A program made the position numbers and the translations under genes. This document shows, one piece after another, positions 36,201 to 47,181 of a stretch of 64,000 bases of DNA; positions within the stretch are counted from its first letter, which is position 1; every line of letters starts with the position of its first letter. Below the pieces are notes generated by a model. That model had not been told where the DNA came from. It was given only the letters and a program-made list of their open reading frames with translations, and ran no database searches. Origin of the DNA: Madurella fahalii (taxonomy: Eukaryota; Ascomycota; Sordariomycetes; Sordariales); NCBI GenBank assembly GCA_029876055.1, contig CM056877.1, forward strand, positions 2,046,001 to 2,110,000, written 5' to 3'.

Positions 36201-39200
36201 ATAAGGTTCGTTTCCTCCCCCTCTGCGTCCGCGTCATTGATAGAGATTCGGGGCTTGGATTGTCTGAGCTTCCGGAGATACTCGAGCTCTCTGGATGTAT
36301 CGAGATCCTTGATCTTGTCGCCCATGTAGCCCAGGACATCCACGACGGTGGAGACCGTGTCAGGAGACAGGTTCACCTCGAAGGCATTGCTCTTAACGTG
36401 GAAGAACCTTTTATCGTTGCCATCTTCTCCGGGCCGGGAAGAGGCAGTCACTAGGGCCCCGAACGCAACGTTGCCGCATGAGTTCATGGCTTCAGCACGA
36501 CCTCTTTGAATCTCAAACGCGATGCGGCGCAAATTGACGTTAAATTCCGGATAGGTCAGGGTCGGACCGTGCTGTTCCACCCGGTTGGAAAGCCCCAGAT
36601 GGACGCTGCCGAGCGAAAACGAGATGTGTGCCAAGGACCCCGGCTCAGACTTCAAAGGGCTATTCCCGAACACTTCGAGACCAGCAAAAGTCAGATGGGT
36701 CGTGTAAGCCAGAACGGTCGATCGATTTTCCGCTGGTACCGTAATTGCCGTGTGTTCTTCCCCAGTGACCTCTCTTATGTGCTCCTGGATGATTTTAGCT
36801 TGCTGCTGCAGTTCACTGAGCGCATTCGATATCTCGGGCCGGTTCAGGGCGGAGAGGAGACTGTACACGGCAGACGCATCCAGTTGCACCAGCTCAACCG
36901 ATGCAAAGACACTGACAGCGTGCTCTCCAGGCTCCATATGACTCCTGATTCGGCCATTTGTTGGCGGAATCTGAAGGAGAGAGATGCTTCGAGCCACGTT
37001 GTTGACTCGAACCTGGATATCGTGCGAGTTTTCTTTGATGTCGAAGTCGAAAATTATTTCTCGGCCAAAGTTTGCCGCCATAGCTGCCCTGGAGACTGTC
37101 CCGTGGACTGTGTAGGTGAGAGAGCGCAGCAGCGGCAGACTAATGGTGTACCGGTCCATGAACATGGCGACGTTCACTCTGAATGCGGATAGGCGGTCGA
37201 CCATCTTCTGCGACGAGGATCCCGATCGTGGCGAGGAGGGGATCTGCGCTTTCAGCCTGTAGAGCTGGGCAAACTCGTCCCGGACGACGAGATCAAGAAT
37301 TTCTGCCAAGCTGATTGGGTCCTGCTTGACCACGAGTCTCAGATACTGGCTGCTGGCTGTCGTCTTGATGGTATGGGAATCAGTCGTCTGGGTTGTCTGT
37401 AGCTCGTGTGAGATAAAGACACTTGGTTTATCCAAGACTAGCTTTACGAGCTTCTGGTGATGGCTGCGAAGACTCGAGGTTACCGAATCGCAGCTGAGGA
37501 TCAGGCTCGTGTTCATGGTGTTATCAGTCCCCTTCTGCGTTAGCAACGACACCTTTGCTCCGTTGCTGAAAGACGCTGAATAAAGGTTGATGGCCTCCAA
37601 GATGAGAGAACCACGGCCAAAAGACAGAACACAATGCACCGTGTGCTCCGATGACCGCTTTGAAGTGGTCGCGATGGCGACTTTATCTGACTCGGCCGAT
37701 GGTTTGACTGCTGCTTGGGATTGCATCCTCTTCACCACCTTCAGGATATTGTTTGCTAGCTCGCACAGTTCCCAGTTCAGAATAACGGCAGCATCTCCGC
37801 AGTAAATGTTCAAGATGGTCGAGGGATTGGCCGTACTCGCCAGGTTGTCGTTGTGGCTGCTCGACTCGGGTGCCTTCCTCTGGAAACTGGCCATGAGGTC
37901 GACAAGAGTGACCGCGTTTTGCTTTGGTCCCGGGTTGATGGCAAGCTGGAGTTGCTTGATCCTGGCGGCGGCGAGCGTGGGTTTAACGTGGGCTGTCGAA
38001 TTCGGCGGACTACCTGGCGGGCCAAATATTATGTTCAGGAGCACATTTTCGTCAAGATTCTCTAGGTCCCAGCTTCGCCATTTCTCAAACGCCGAGATAA
38101 CTTCCTGCCTCAACTCCGCCTGGAGAACTGAAGATTGGTCAAGACAATCAAGTTGGATCTGCTCCCCTTCATTCGGCGCTAGAATCATCCACATCTGGCG
38201 CAGCCGCATGGCTAGCTTCCATGAGTCGAATGTTCGCAAATGTTGAGGTGCAGAACGGAGTACGGCGGAAGGGCGTATCAGAAATGATGGGTCTGGAGCG
38301 CCTTGACCAGTAGTGACGAGCCGGTGGACTAAATTTTGCACGCGGGTCTTCTCCTGCGAGGACACCTCAGAGAAAAGTTTGCCGAGATCTGATCCGAGGG
38401 CACCAGCACGGTGAATGAGCGACGCCAGATAGTCCACCTTTTCAGAAGATGTGCTGCCCTGGATGGCACCAACTTCGACATCGAAGCGCGTTACATCCTT
38501 GGTCCCCATCGACGCCGTCACGTTGTCAATCCGGGCTAGGGCCGCTTCTTGGGAACTGCCGATGTCGCGGAATCTCTCAGCTGCTGATATCTCCATTGAG
38601 TCCAACCTCAAGTGGAAGGACTGACGGACTTGCTTTGACCCAGCCTTGCGCGCATCTTGCCAAGTAGCCTGGGATCGGGAGGTGAGGGCAAGCCTCGTGA
38701 TGGTCACATCGTACTGATCTAGCTCGTCGACCGGCTGATCTAAGGAGCCCGGGTCCGAGGAATTGATAAGACGAAGGTTGACCCGCGGAAGTCTGACTAG
38801 CAAGTCGCTGATACGACCATTCATTTTCTGGTCTTTCTGCATATTGAAGATTTCCTTCATAGCGCCAATTTGAAGAGTGTCTAGGAGGCTGTCGGGGTCG
38901 GTGGGCTGCAGAGCGGAGAGCAGGGCCGCTACATAGCGCAACGATGCAGGGTTGCAGAATGCTGTCAAGCCTGACGGTAGTTCAAGCAAGACGCTCGAAT
39001 GCGCAGAATCCTCGTTCAGGAGGTCAGGGTGAATATCTTCCAGGTCGAAGTTGGCAGAGTCAAACTCGGCAGAGCCCTCGTCATCTTGTTGGACGTTCTG
39101 CATCACAGCTTCTCTGCGGTTTGGCCTCACATTCTCGAGAGGGAAGTATGGTGCGAAGTACTGGCTCGAGAACGCGACCGTATTGTGAACAACATCCTCC

Positions 39201-42200
39201 GAGTGATCGCCAGGCATGCTGTAGAAGGCCGAATGGCGGGTGGATGGAGAGAGCTCCCGCGCTGGCAGAAACGAACTCTGTTTGTCATCCAACCGCGAGT
39301 TTAGGGGAGAATGGTGACTCAGGCGCTCACCAAGCTTCCCTTTCCCGCTTGACCGTCTGGAGCTGAAAGGCTTGAGCACACTGCTCTGTCCGGAGCTCGC
39401 AAGGGATAAGAAGGAAGACTTGTGCTGCAGGCCTCTTGGCCACTTTGAGGTTCCTTTCGAGTTCAAGGATGCCCCGTCCTCTCCAAGGTCCTCCGGCCTG
39501 GCCGGCATGGGGACCGGTGGAACACTCTGGGCGAGGGGATCGACTGAAGCGGGGCTGGCATCCCCTGCAACGCCTGGTAGGATGAGAAAGGGGGTTCTGT
39601 GTGTGCGCTGGTCGTGCTGCTGAACAAGCTCTTGCTGCAGCTTTCTTTCTGTAGAGAAGTTGGCTTTCCTCCCAATTATCGCTAGACGCAGGCTCGTCTC
39701 TACAAGCGCGTCCGTCTCGACCGGATGATGCGAACGAGCTTTGTGTCTTGTGGCTGACTCGGCGTTTACGCAAGAGAGTTTGATGTCTGGGATTTTCACT
39801 TCTGCTCTCTTAGAGTAATGTGACCGTGCCCAGTCATTGTAGTTGACCTCGATGGTCCCAGCTGAAAGAAGGAACGCGGCATCCTCAACATGTAGCCAAA
39901 GACGGACTGAGGACGCAAAGACTCGAAGGAAGGTAACGTCATGCACAACAATTGAAGAGAGAGAGATCAGGGCATTCTCGTCATCATCGAAGGTAAATGC
40001 AAAAGCCTTCACCGAACTGACCAGAGTAGTCAGGAATTCTGTGGTACACTCGCCGGTGAGTGCTCCTATTGAGAGATCCCAGTTGCACATGTAGGTTGGC
40101 TCTGTTGGGGGGAGACCGAAGAGTCGATGACCGTATACGTTGAGGCCATCCACAAAGATCTGCGTGCTTGATGTCGCGCTCATCGGGGTTTCCGACCCCG
40201 ACTCGGTGCTACCAAGAGAAAGGTTCAAGGGAGCCAGGACCAGGTCCATGTCCATGTAGTAGTTGGTGAAGCGCAAATCGAGAGACAGGCTTGCAGTATC
40301 GATTTGTATGTGGCGCTGGGCGGAGTAGAGGTTGGCTGGCAGCAAGACTTTCGGATCATCGGCCCTGATGCTGAGCATGATATCCAAGTCGTTGGATTTC
40401 TTAGGCGGTGGCTTGTTGGCAAGCTCCGCATCCGGATCGTTTTCCTTCAGACGCAGCAAATCCTGGTATTCCTCAAGTGTCTTGAAGTGGATATCGTCGC
40501 CGAAATAATTGTCCTTGAGTTTTAGGAAATAGCGTATGACGAAGCCATGAAGATGCGCAACCGGAGACTGTCCGGTGACATTCAAGATCAGTGTGTCAGT
40601 GTTCGACGGCGAAGTAGTCGCATTGTAGTGATATGTGCCGTCAACACCCAAGTTTTCCAGCCGTCCGACCTCCTTGGAAGTGAGGAAGGGTGCTTGGGTG
40701 TTCCATGGAGGCACATGGAGGTCTACCGATGCGGTCTCTGCGCGTATGTCAAATGGGATGGCATTCTTCCTCGGTCTATAATTGTCGATTGGGATACAGG
40801 TCCCGAATCGAAACAGCGGACTGGAAATTATGAGGTATATGTTATCTTCCAAATCGGCCGGGTTGTTGACGATGTTCGCATCGTTGAGGTTCAAGAAGAG
40901 CCGGACATTCTGGAGGTGGAGATTAAGGTGGTATTTGAAGGGGGTGAAGACCAAGTAATCGATGGGCGGCCCGCTCGCCCAGTCGTCTACCAGATCTATT
41001 AGAAGGAATACGTGCTCTCGCAGAAGGTAAAGTTCCAGATCGTCGCTGACGACGTTGACATGCCATTGACGAAGGGCGTTCCACCGCAACGGCGTTGACA
41101 GGTCACATGTGATCCGCTGACGCCCGGATCTCCAAAGCAACTCGTGGTTGATGCTGCTTGATATTTCGGTATTGGGCAGATCCAGATCGAGCGTGTTGGT
41201 GTATCCCGATGCGCTAGCAGTCATATCCATCGAATAGGACACCGTCGCGTTGGCGGGGACCCTGATATCGAGCCACCCGTAGGGACGCTGATGCATGTCT
41301 GCCGGCTGGTCTGATTTCTTAGATCGACCACGCGACTTGCGCGTCGGATGGCTGTTTGCCTTCTTTGAAAGGGGCTCTTTTCCTTTCCACTTCCAGTTCT
41401 TCGACTCCTCTCTCACGGGAATGCGTATGTTGGTAGTATCCTGAAGATCCACGAAGAATTTGAACTGAGTGGGCATCCGATATGCGCCTTGAGGAAGGCG
41501 GCGGGCTGGAGTTGCGTCCTTGCAGAGACTCGGGACAAATGTTCGCTGAAGATCGGCACGATGTCGGTCAGCCCAAGGTCCATAATTGATAGAGCCACCT
41601 TTGAGAGACAAATGGATTGCCCAAGCAGGAGGCTCTGCGCCATTGATGTTCAGGGACTGTTCGGCGGCTTTCTCTTGCGACATAGACGCTGAGCCGACCT
41701 TGCCGACCACGTCCCAAAATATCGTCAACGAAGCTTCAGGACTGTCCAAGATCGTCGGTACCGCGGCGTACTCGGAAGACGCCCACCGCGACTTCTGGTC
41801 CTCTGCCTCGTCTGACAGGTATCGTGAGAGCCCTTGCCACTGACCACCCAATCCAGGGGCTTGGCTTGCAGCAGTTCCAATCCCTCTGCTTGAAGGGGAG
41901 AATGACTCGACAGACTTGTTCCAAAACGGAACCAAACCCCTGATGCTTTTGTGCAACCTGCGCGTTTGCCAGTGAAAGAAGGACCGGCTGGGCGTTGAGC
42001 GTGATGACTGAGCAGTCTGCTTGTCCCGGGCGGCCCGATCGGCTTGTTCTTCTTTGAAATCCATGTTTTCCTTCATTTCAATCACCGGGTGTCCGAACTT
42101 CAAACGGAAGCACTGGCGGTACGGATCCGGTGTCTCCGTCTCAGAGGCGTCCACTTCGCCTGACAAGGTGTTCGCTTTGACGATCAAAATAGCTTTGGTG

Positions 42201-43131
42201 TTTTCGTTGCCCATCACCAGTGCTGCGCGGTCGCATTCCAAGTGAACCGGAAGAAGCTGTAGAAATAGCGGGAGACCGGTATCGCCGTCAGATGGATAGC
42301 CACCATTGTCTCCGTCGATGTCAGACGCCGAGGAGCGTTGACTAGGGGGGCACTTCTCCTCTAAGCCACCGGCGCCTGACCTCTGGGTTTCGACAGAGAA
42401 GCGACCGGGCGGTAGTTTACTGGACGCATCCTGCCGCCCTGACCGCTTGCCTCGCACTGGAGCCGGCGGAGGGGGGGAGGTGCCGTCTCAAGCCCCTGTG
42501 TCCCCGGATCCGACTCGTTTCCAACGTCTGCAGCATCTACAATCCCGGAAAGGATTGAGTCGTAGGCTGGGCTTCGATTATATATAAACCATTCAAGACC
42601 AAGCAGGGAAACCTTGATCCGGCATTGAAGCTTTGCCGCTAGATCCACGGCCCCATCATCGCCAGCCCCTTCAACTCCCTTCCCTTTGCCAACGTGCACC
42701 TCTCGGACTCTGCGCAGCCAGTAGGCCCATGTGATGTGCCCATTTTGTACGAGGATCGTCTCATTATTGCCGTGGTATCGAAGACCGGTAAAGAAGATGC
42801 GGCCGGCAAGCAAGGATATCTGGAGGGCTTGGATGTCGATGTAGACCCGATAGCGATGCCATGTGTACGTTCTTATTCCCCAAGAAACGAGTGATGCGAA
42901 TACCCTGTTAAAGTACAGCAGGGAAAACGCAGATCTGGTCTCACAGTCAGTACCGGATAGAGGCAGATGGGTCGTAGTGAGCACACTGACAGAACACCGC
43001 CTGCGATCAGGACACCAAGGAACGGCCTAGACGAATTGAGCGTCAGTGGGAGAAGCAGGATATGGATCGGGCATTGAAACACACGCGTTGAACCCTGAAC
43101 CGGGGCCTAAGAAGAAGCCACCGCTCGACAT
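33233..43131 (-). CDS. csf1: Csf1, bridge-like lipid transfer protein (BLTP1/Tweek family)
   Basis: Exon 1 is 43131-43085 and exon 2 is 43026-42991, across 58- and 56-nt introns; exon 3 runs from 42934 to the stop at 33233. The N-terminus MSSGGFFLGPGSGFNAPFLG enters one transmembrane helix, then LLYFNRVFASLVSW and the conserved YIDIQALQISLLAGRIFF and YHGNNETILVQNGHITW. The rest is a very long beta-rich protein with LQLLPVHLECDRAALVMGNENTK, and it ends THQIVIVALLELAGEVEDAY. The reading frame shifts by one base inside exon 3 at the G7 run 42471-42477; with one more base there the whole gene closes in frame at 3261 residues, the size expected of Csf1. Family members form hydrophobic grooves that move lipids between ER and other membranes; yeast Csf1 is needed for growth in the cold. 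Either the assembly lacks a base or the allele is broken. Confidence 0.9.
42471..42477. other. G7 homopolymer at the csf1 frame break
   Basis: Seven G on the plus strand, coding C7 on the minus strand within a Pro-rich linker. The upstream frame runs ETAPPP and the downstream frame reads PPAPVRGKRSGRQD; one extra C joins them without a stop. No good donor, branch site and acceptor set is present that would join the frames by splicing. Confidence 0.75.
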
Positions 43132-43783
43132 GTTTGAACCGTGGACTGAAGAATCTCCTGGCATCGGCCACCGCGACGCTACTCAACCCCGTAGATGCGA
43201 GGCACGCCACTCTCCATTCCGACACGGAAAGAGAAATTGCCGGCGTAACGGCCACAGAAGGGACCGACTTATAGCATGGCAAACGAGTGGCACAAAGGCA
43301 ATGGGTGCTCGCTTTCCATAAAATGTCTCCAATTGTTTCCCATCTGAAATTTGGATAGCGACGGGGGCTTGGAACCACTTGAAGCTATAGAAGATCAGCG
43401 GAAGCCACAAGGGTGCCCCACGGAACCGGGGTCGCGTCGCGCGGTGGACGCCATTGGCCCATTAAAGGTACTGTACTGTACCAGGTGCTGTTGTGTGGGC
43501 CTGTGCACAAGACCGCCTGGCGGGGGAAGCAGGGGCCTTCCAGGCGCCTCAACAGCTGCCTGGGCTGGGAAAAGGCATCCAAGATATGTACTGTACTGCA
43601 CATCCCTGCCAGTCATGCGGCGCCCCGTTGGAGCTTCGAGTTCTCGACTGCGAGTCGTCGTCATCCAATGCTTTTCTGGCGCTTCATTCTCCAACGACAT
43701 GATCCTCGGCAGTCTGATGGCGGCTGCTTGAACCAGACAGATCCTGTCCTGCCAAACCCCTACCGTTCCCGGTGTCTTGGACA
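43132..43783. promoter_or_regulatory. Shared divergent promoter of csf1 and the DUF300 gene
   Basis: 652 bases between two outward-facing start codons. GGTACTGTACTGTACC occurs at 43467-43482 and a second GTACTGTACTG at 43588-43598. No gene seen. Confidence 0.6.
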
Positions 43784-45862
43784 ATGACAGGAGGCACGGG
43801 GCAGAAGTTCGAGGCGGCAACGACCGTCATCGCCGGCGTCGCGTCCCTCGCCGCGACCTTGCTATCCATTGTGTATGAAGCTGCTTCTCCCAGCCGACTA
43901 CACGCTCTCACTCTACGCACATGCTAACTTGCTTCTTCCAACAGATCGATATGGCTGCAGACGTAAGGACACTCTTCAAGTTAAGACACTCCATTCTCCG
44001 CCCGCTCACGCGATGCATAGGAAAAACTACCGGAAACCGCTGCTGCAGCGATACGTCGTCCGCATTCTTCTAATGTGGGTGTAAACCCAACTGCACCCGA
44101 GATTGACAGCGCTGATTTGTTGTTCTCTAGGGTTCCCATATATTCCATCGCCTCGTGGACCAGCATGGTCTCCAGGACAGCAGCCGACTTTCTCAATCCT
44201 ATACGAGACATCTACGAGGTACGCCTCGTCTTCCGGCATGATGCAGGCACAAGCTGACACTCATGCATACAGGCCTTCACAATATACACCTTCTTCCAGC
44301 TGTTGATCAACTATCTCAGCGGTGAACGAGCCCTCATCATTATGACACACGGCCGTGAGCCCGTCCACCATCTCTGGCCGCTTAACCACGTCCTTCCCCG
44401 CGTCGATATCTCGGATCCGCACACGTTTCTCGCGATCAAACGCGGGATTTTGCAGTATGCCTGGCTGAAGCCAGTCCTCGCCCTGGCAGCAATAATAATG
44501 AAAGCCACCGGCACATACCAGGAGGGCTACATCGGGCTCAACTCGGGCTATTTCTGGAGCGGGATCGTCTACAATGTCAGCGTCACCATCAGTCTATACT
44601 CACTAGGGCTATTCTGGGTCTGCATGAATGAGGACCTGAAGCCCTTCCGGCCGGTGCCCAAGTTCCTGTGCATCAAGCTTATCATCTTTGCTTCATACTG
44701 GCAAGGATTCTTCCTCTCCATTCTAGTCTGGCTGGGCGCCATTCCGGATCAGGTCGAGGGTTACACGCCCGACAACCTCGCCGCCGCTATCCAGGACTTT
44801 TTGATCTGCATCGAGATGCCAGCATTTGCCATTGCTCACTGGTATGCCTTCTCATGGCACGATTTCGCCGACAACAGGATCGCATCGGCGAGGATGCCGG
44901 TCTGGTATGCTGCGCGGGATGCATTTGGGATACGCGATCTCATCCAGGACTCCAAGGAAACTTTTATGGGCGACAAGTATGGGTATCGCATTTTTGACTC
45001 TGGGGACAAGATTATGGCCCATGAAGCCTCTAGGTCGCGGCTGGCTCGAATCAAGGAAGGAATGCGATATGAACGAGGAGGAAAGGGAAAGTACTGGATT
45101 CCAAGACCAGACGAGATTAACCAAACGACACCCCTCCTGGGCGGCAACGGCGGACCAAGTAGGAGGAACGGTTCTCTATCGCCGCACACCAACAGCCTTG
45201 AAGAGCTCGTTCTCGACCCTGATGAGGAGCTCCTGTATGAAAGTGCAAGGAAACTTGAATACGGTGACTGGAACGTGAGTGGCCATTAGACCCCTTGACC
45301 TGAGATCCATGAATTAAACGTGCGCCTCTAGTACCCCGTCATCACAGCAACCGAACCAGCTAGTGTGCGGTATATGTCGCCGCATCCCAGCCTTTATCAG
45401 CACACACCCACCGGCAGCTTCTACCAACGCTCGTCGTCAAGCTCCGCTCCCTCCCTCAATCCAGATGCGCCTCTTGAGAGACGGAAGAAGCAGGCGCCGG
45501 AAGGCCCCCAAGCGGGAGTTGGAGACAGGAAAGGGAAAAAAAGAGCACGTGCAGATGCCGAAGACTCCAGCCCAAACCACGCTACAGGCAAGGACCCGCT
45601 GGAGATTGCCTACGGCCCCACTGTCGGGACACATCCACAAATCACTGAGGATGACTTCAAGGTGGACACTGAGAGCGGCCTGCACAAGCCGCAGAATGAC
45701 ACGGCGGAACAAAGACACAGTCCACAACCGAGAGACGATGAAAACACAGAAGGAGAATCGTCCCAGCAGCCGGACGGGGAGAACAACGAACCAGGCCACA
45801 GTACAAGTCCGCAGTACGGCCTCGATGGAGAGGACGAATTCCGGAATGTATGGGGGAGATGA
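43784..45862 (+). CDS. hfl1: DUF300/TMEM184 membrane protein, Hfl1-like
   Basis: Six exons: 43784-43872, 43945-43962, 44021-44074, 44131-44218, 44273-45274 and 45332-45862; 593 residues. The second exon is only 18 nt. Every junction restores the family sequence, for example LLSIVSIWLQTKNYRKPLLQ and RILLMVPIYSIASW. About seven transmembrane segments are visible, with hallmark blocks RDIYEAFTIYTFFQLLINYL, LPRVDISDP, KRGILQYAWLKP, VSVTISLYSLGLFWVCM and CIKLIIFASYWQGF. A long hydrophilic tail, rich in charged residues and Ser/Pro, starts near residue 300. This is the organic solute transporter alpha/TMEM184/LAZ1 family. Fission yeast Hfl1 is a vacuolar membrane protein that binds Atg8 and recruits it independently of autophagy; the same role here is inference. 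The gene is divergent from csf1. Confidence 0.9.
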
Positions 45863-46420
45863 TTGCCAGCGATCTATGGGAACAGGCCGCATTTCTAGCC
45901 CCCGAGGTTGTTGGGAATGTCTTTAGATACCCGCCTCAAGTTCAACGAGGCTCTGCTTTATAAGCGTACGGATCAAGCATTGCATTGGAGTTGTGGTAGA
46001 TATATCCGGATGTCAACGGCATGGTACTAATACAGAGGCGCGCATTTAGGGCCTAGGAAATACAGGCAGCCCCTTGAGGTGTTTGTCCCATGATTGACTC
46101 ATCTCGCCGGGACAATTCAGGTTGAGTCATATTGACAAAAACGAACTGTTGACCATGTCCCTTCGGAGACTCGTACTAGGTTCTGCTTGCGCTATGAGAA
46201 TGGTAAAGGCACGATGACGGCGCTTTTTCAATCCATTGCATCGGAACCCCCCCTTGTTGTACCATACCAGACGCCTGCCCCATTTTACATATCCGCCGGT
46301 TACAACGGCCTGCGAGGCGGCGTTGCGGCAGGGTTCGAGCTTGGAAATCTTGATGCTCTGGTGCACTGGCACTGCTGGCTTACGGCATCATGTCACGCCG
46401 AACTGCTCACTGAACCTATC

Positions 46421-46642
46421 TTATAATCGTACTCTGTGAGAGAGGGGGGCAAACTCCCGATCCCATACGTCAAACATATCATCAAAGCGGGGCGCCGGAG
46501 CTCCAGCTAGTCTGAAGAGCTGCAGCACCCGGCTCTTGCGTTTTGAGAACTTCTGCTGCATTTCCAAGGCCTTCCTTGTCTGATCCATTGCGCTCCATTC
46601 GAGGAATGCACCTGCATAGGCATTGATTTGCGGCGAGTTCAT
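46421..46642 (-). other. Orphan coding-like frame, possible gene remnant
   Basis: A 73-codon frame. From its internal ATG (MDQTRKALEMQQKF) it has a charged, helix-prone composition and ends with LAGAPAPRFDDMFDVWDRE, which looks more like real protein than most spacer frames. No partner exon upstream could be found before the eEF2 promoter. It could be a degenerate C-terminal exon, a small gene, or chance; no family is recognised. Confidence 0.25.
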
Positions 46643-46819
46643 TCAAGGTGAGCATGCCGTTCGAGTCAATTTATTACCCTCGAAAAGTTCGCTCGTCGCG
46701 GGGTTGATTGAGGAGGGGCAAAACAGGGCTTGACCCTCGCCCTTGTCTCTTGCATCAGCCGACGCACAAGTTGCAGGGGGAGGCCAATGGAGGGGCTCGA
46801 AATCGATATCAGCCAACCC

Positions 46820-46990
46820 CACCAAGCATTACCCCTCCTTCCTCCCTCCTCCCGACCTGCCCCATTCACTTTTTCTCTCCTCTCCCTCGCAACCGCAATA
46901 AAGGCGACAGAGCAGCTGGCTTTTTGCATTCCACTGTCTTTGCCGCCTTTTTTCTCACCAGCCTCCTCTTGTTTCTAGCTGTCGGTCTGG
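46820..46990 (+). promoter_or_regulatory. Pyrimidine-rich promoter/leader of eEF2
   Basis: Several CT-rich blocks (for example around 46828-46890 and 46940-46978), typical of core promoters and leaders of highly expressed fungal housekeeping genes. A TTTCTAG at 46978 and TTTTAGCAG at 47160 are possible acceptors of introns in the untranslated leader. Confidence 0.45.
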
Positions 46991-47181
46991 GGCTGATAGC
47001 TGATCCACCGAGTAGGACTGCGGGAACCTGTTACGCCGCCTCTCGGGTTCGCCCAAACCTTACTAACCTACCCTTGGGAAAGAAAAAAAAGAAAAATTCT
47101 CTGCTTCTGAGATTCTTCACCAATCTTCACCCACGCAAACCAGCAACGCCATTTTAGCAGGTCGCCGTCAACACCGCCAAG

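Larger units (their letters stand above)
45863..47181. other. Spacer and eEF2 upstream region
   Basis: About 1.3 kb. It holds the 3' region of the DUF300 gene, a short coding-like minus-strand frame at 46421-46642, and the pyrimidine-rich promoter and leader of elongation factor 2. Confidence 0.55.

Noticed and set aside
42470..42540. Intron joining the two csf1 frames
   Set aside because: Possible donors (GTAGAT, GTTGGA) are poor, no CTAAC or CTGAC branch site is present, and most acceptor choices give the wrong phase.
42361..42984. Separate small gene covering the csf1 N-terminal frame
   Set aside because: Its residues match the conserved Csf1 N-terminus, and it joins upstream exons by good splice sites and downstream by one missing base.
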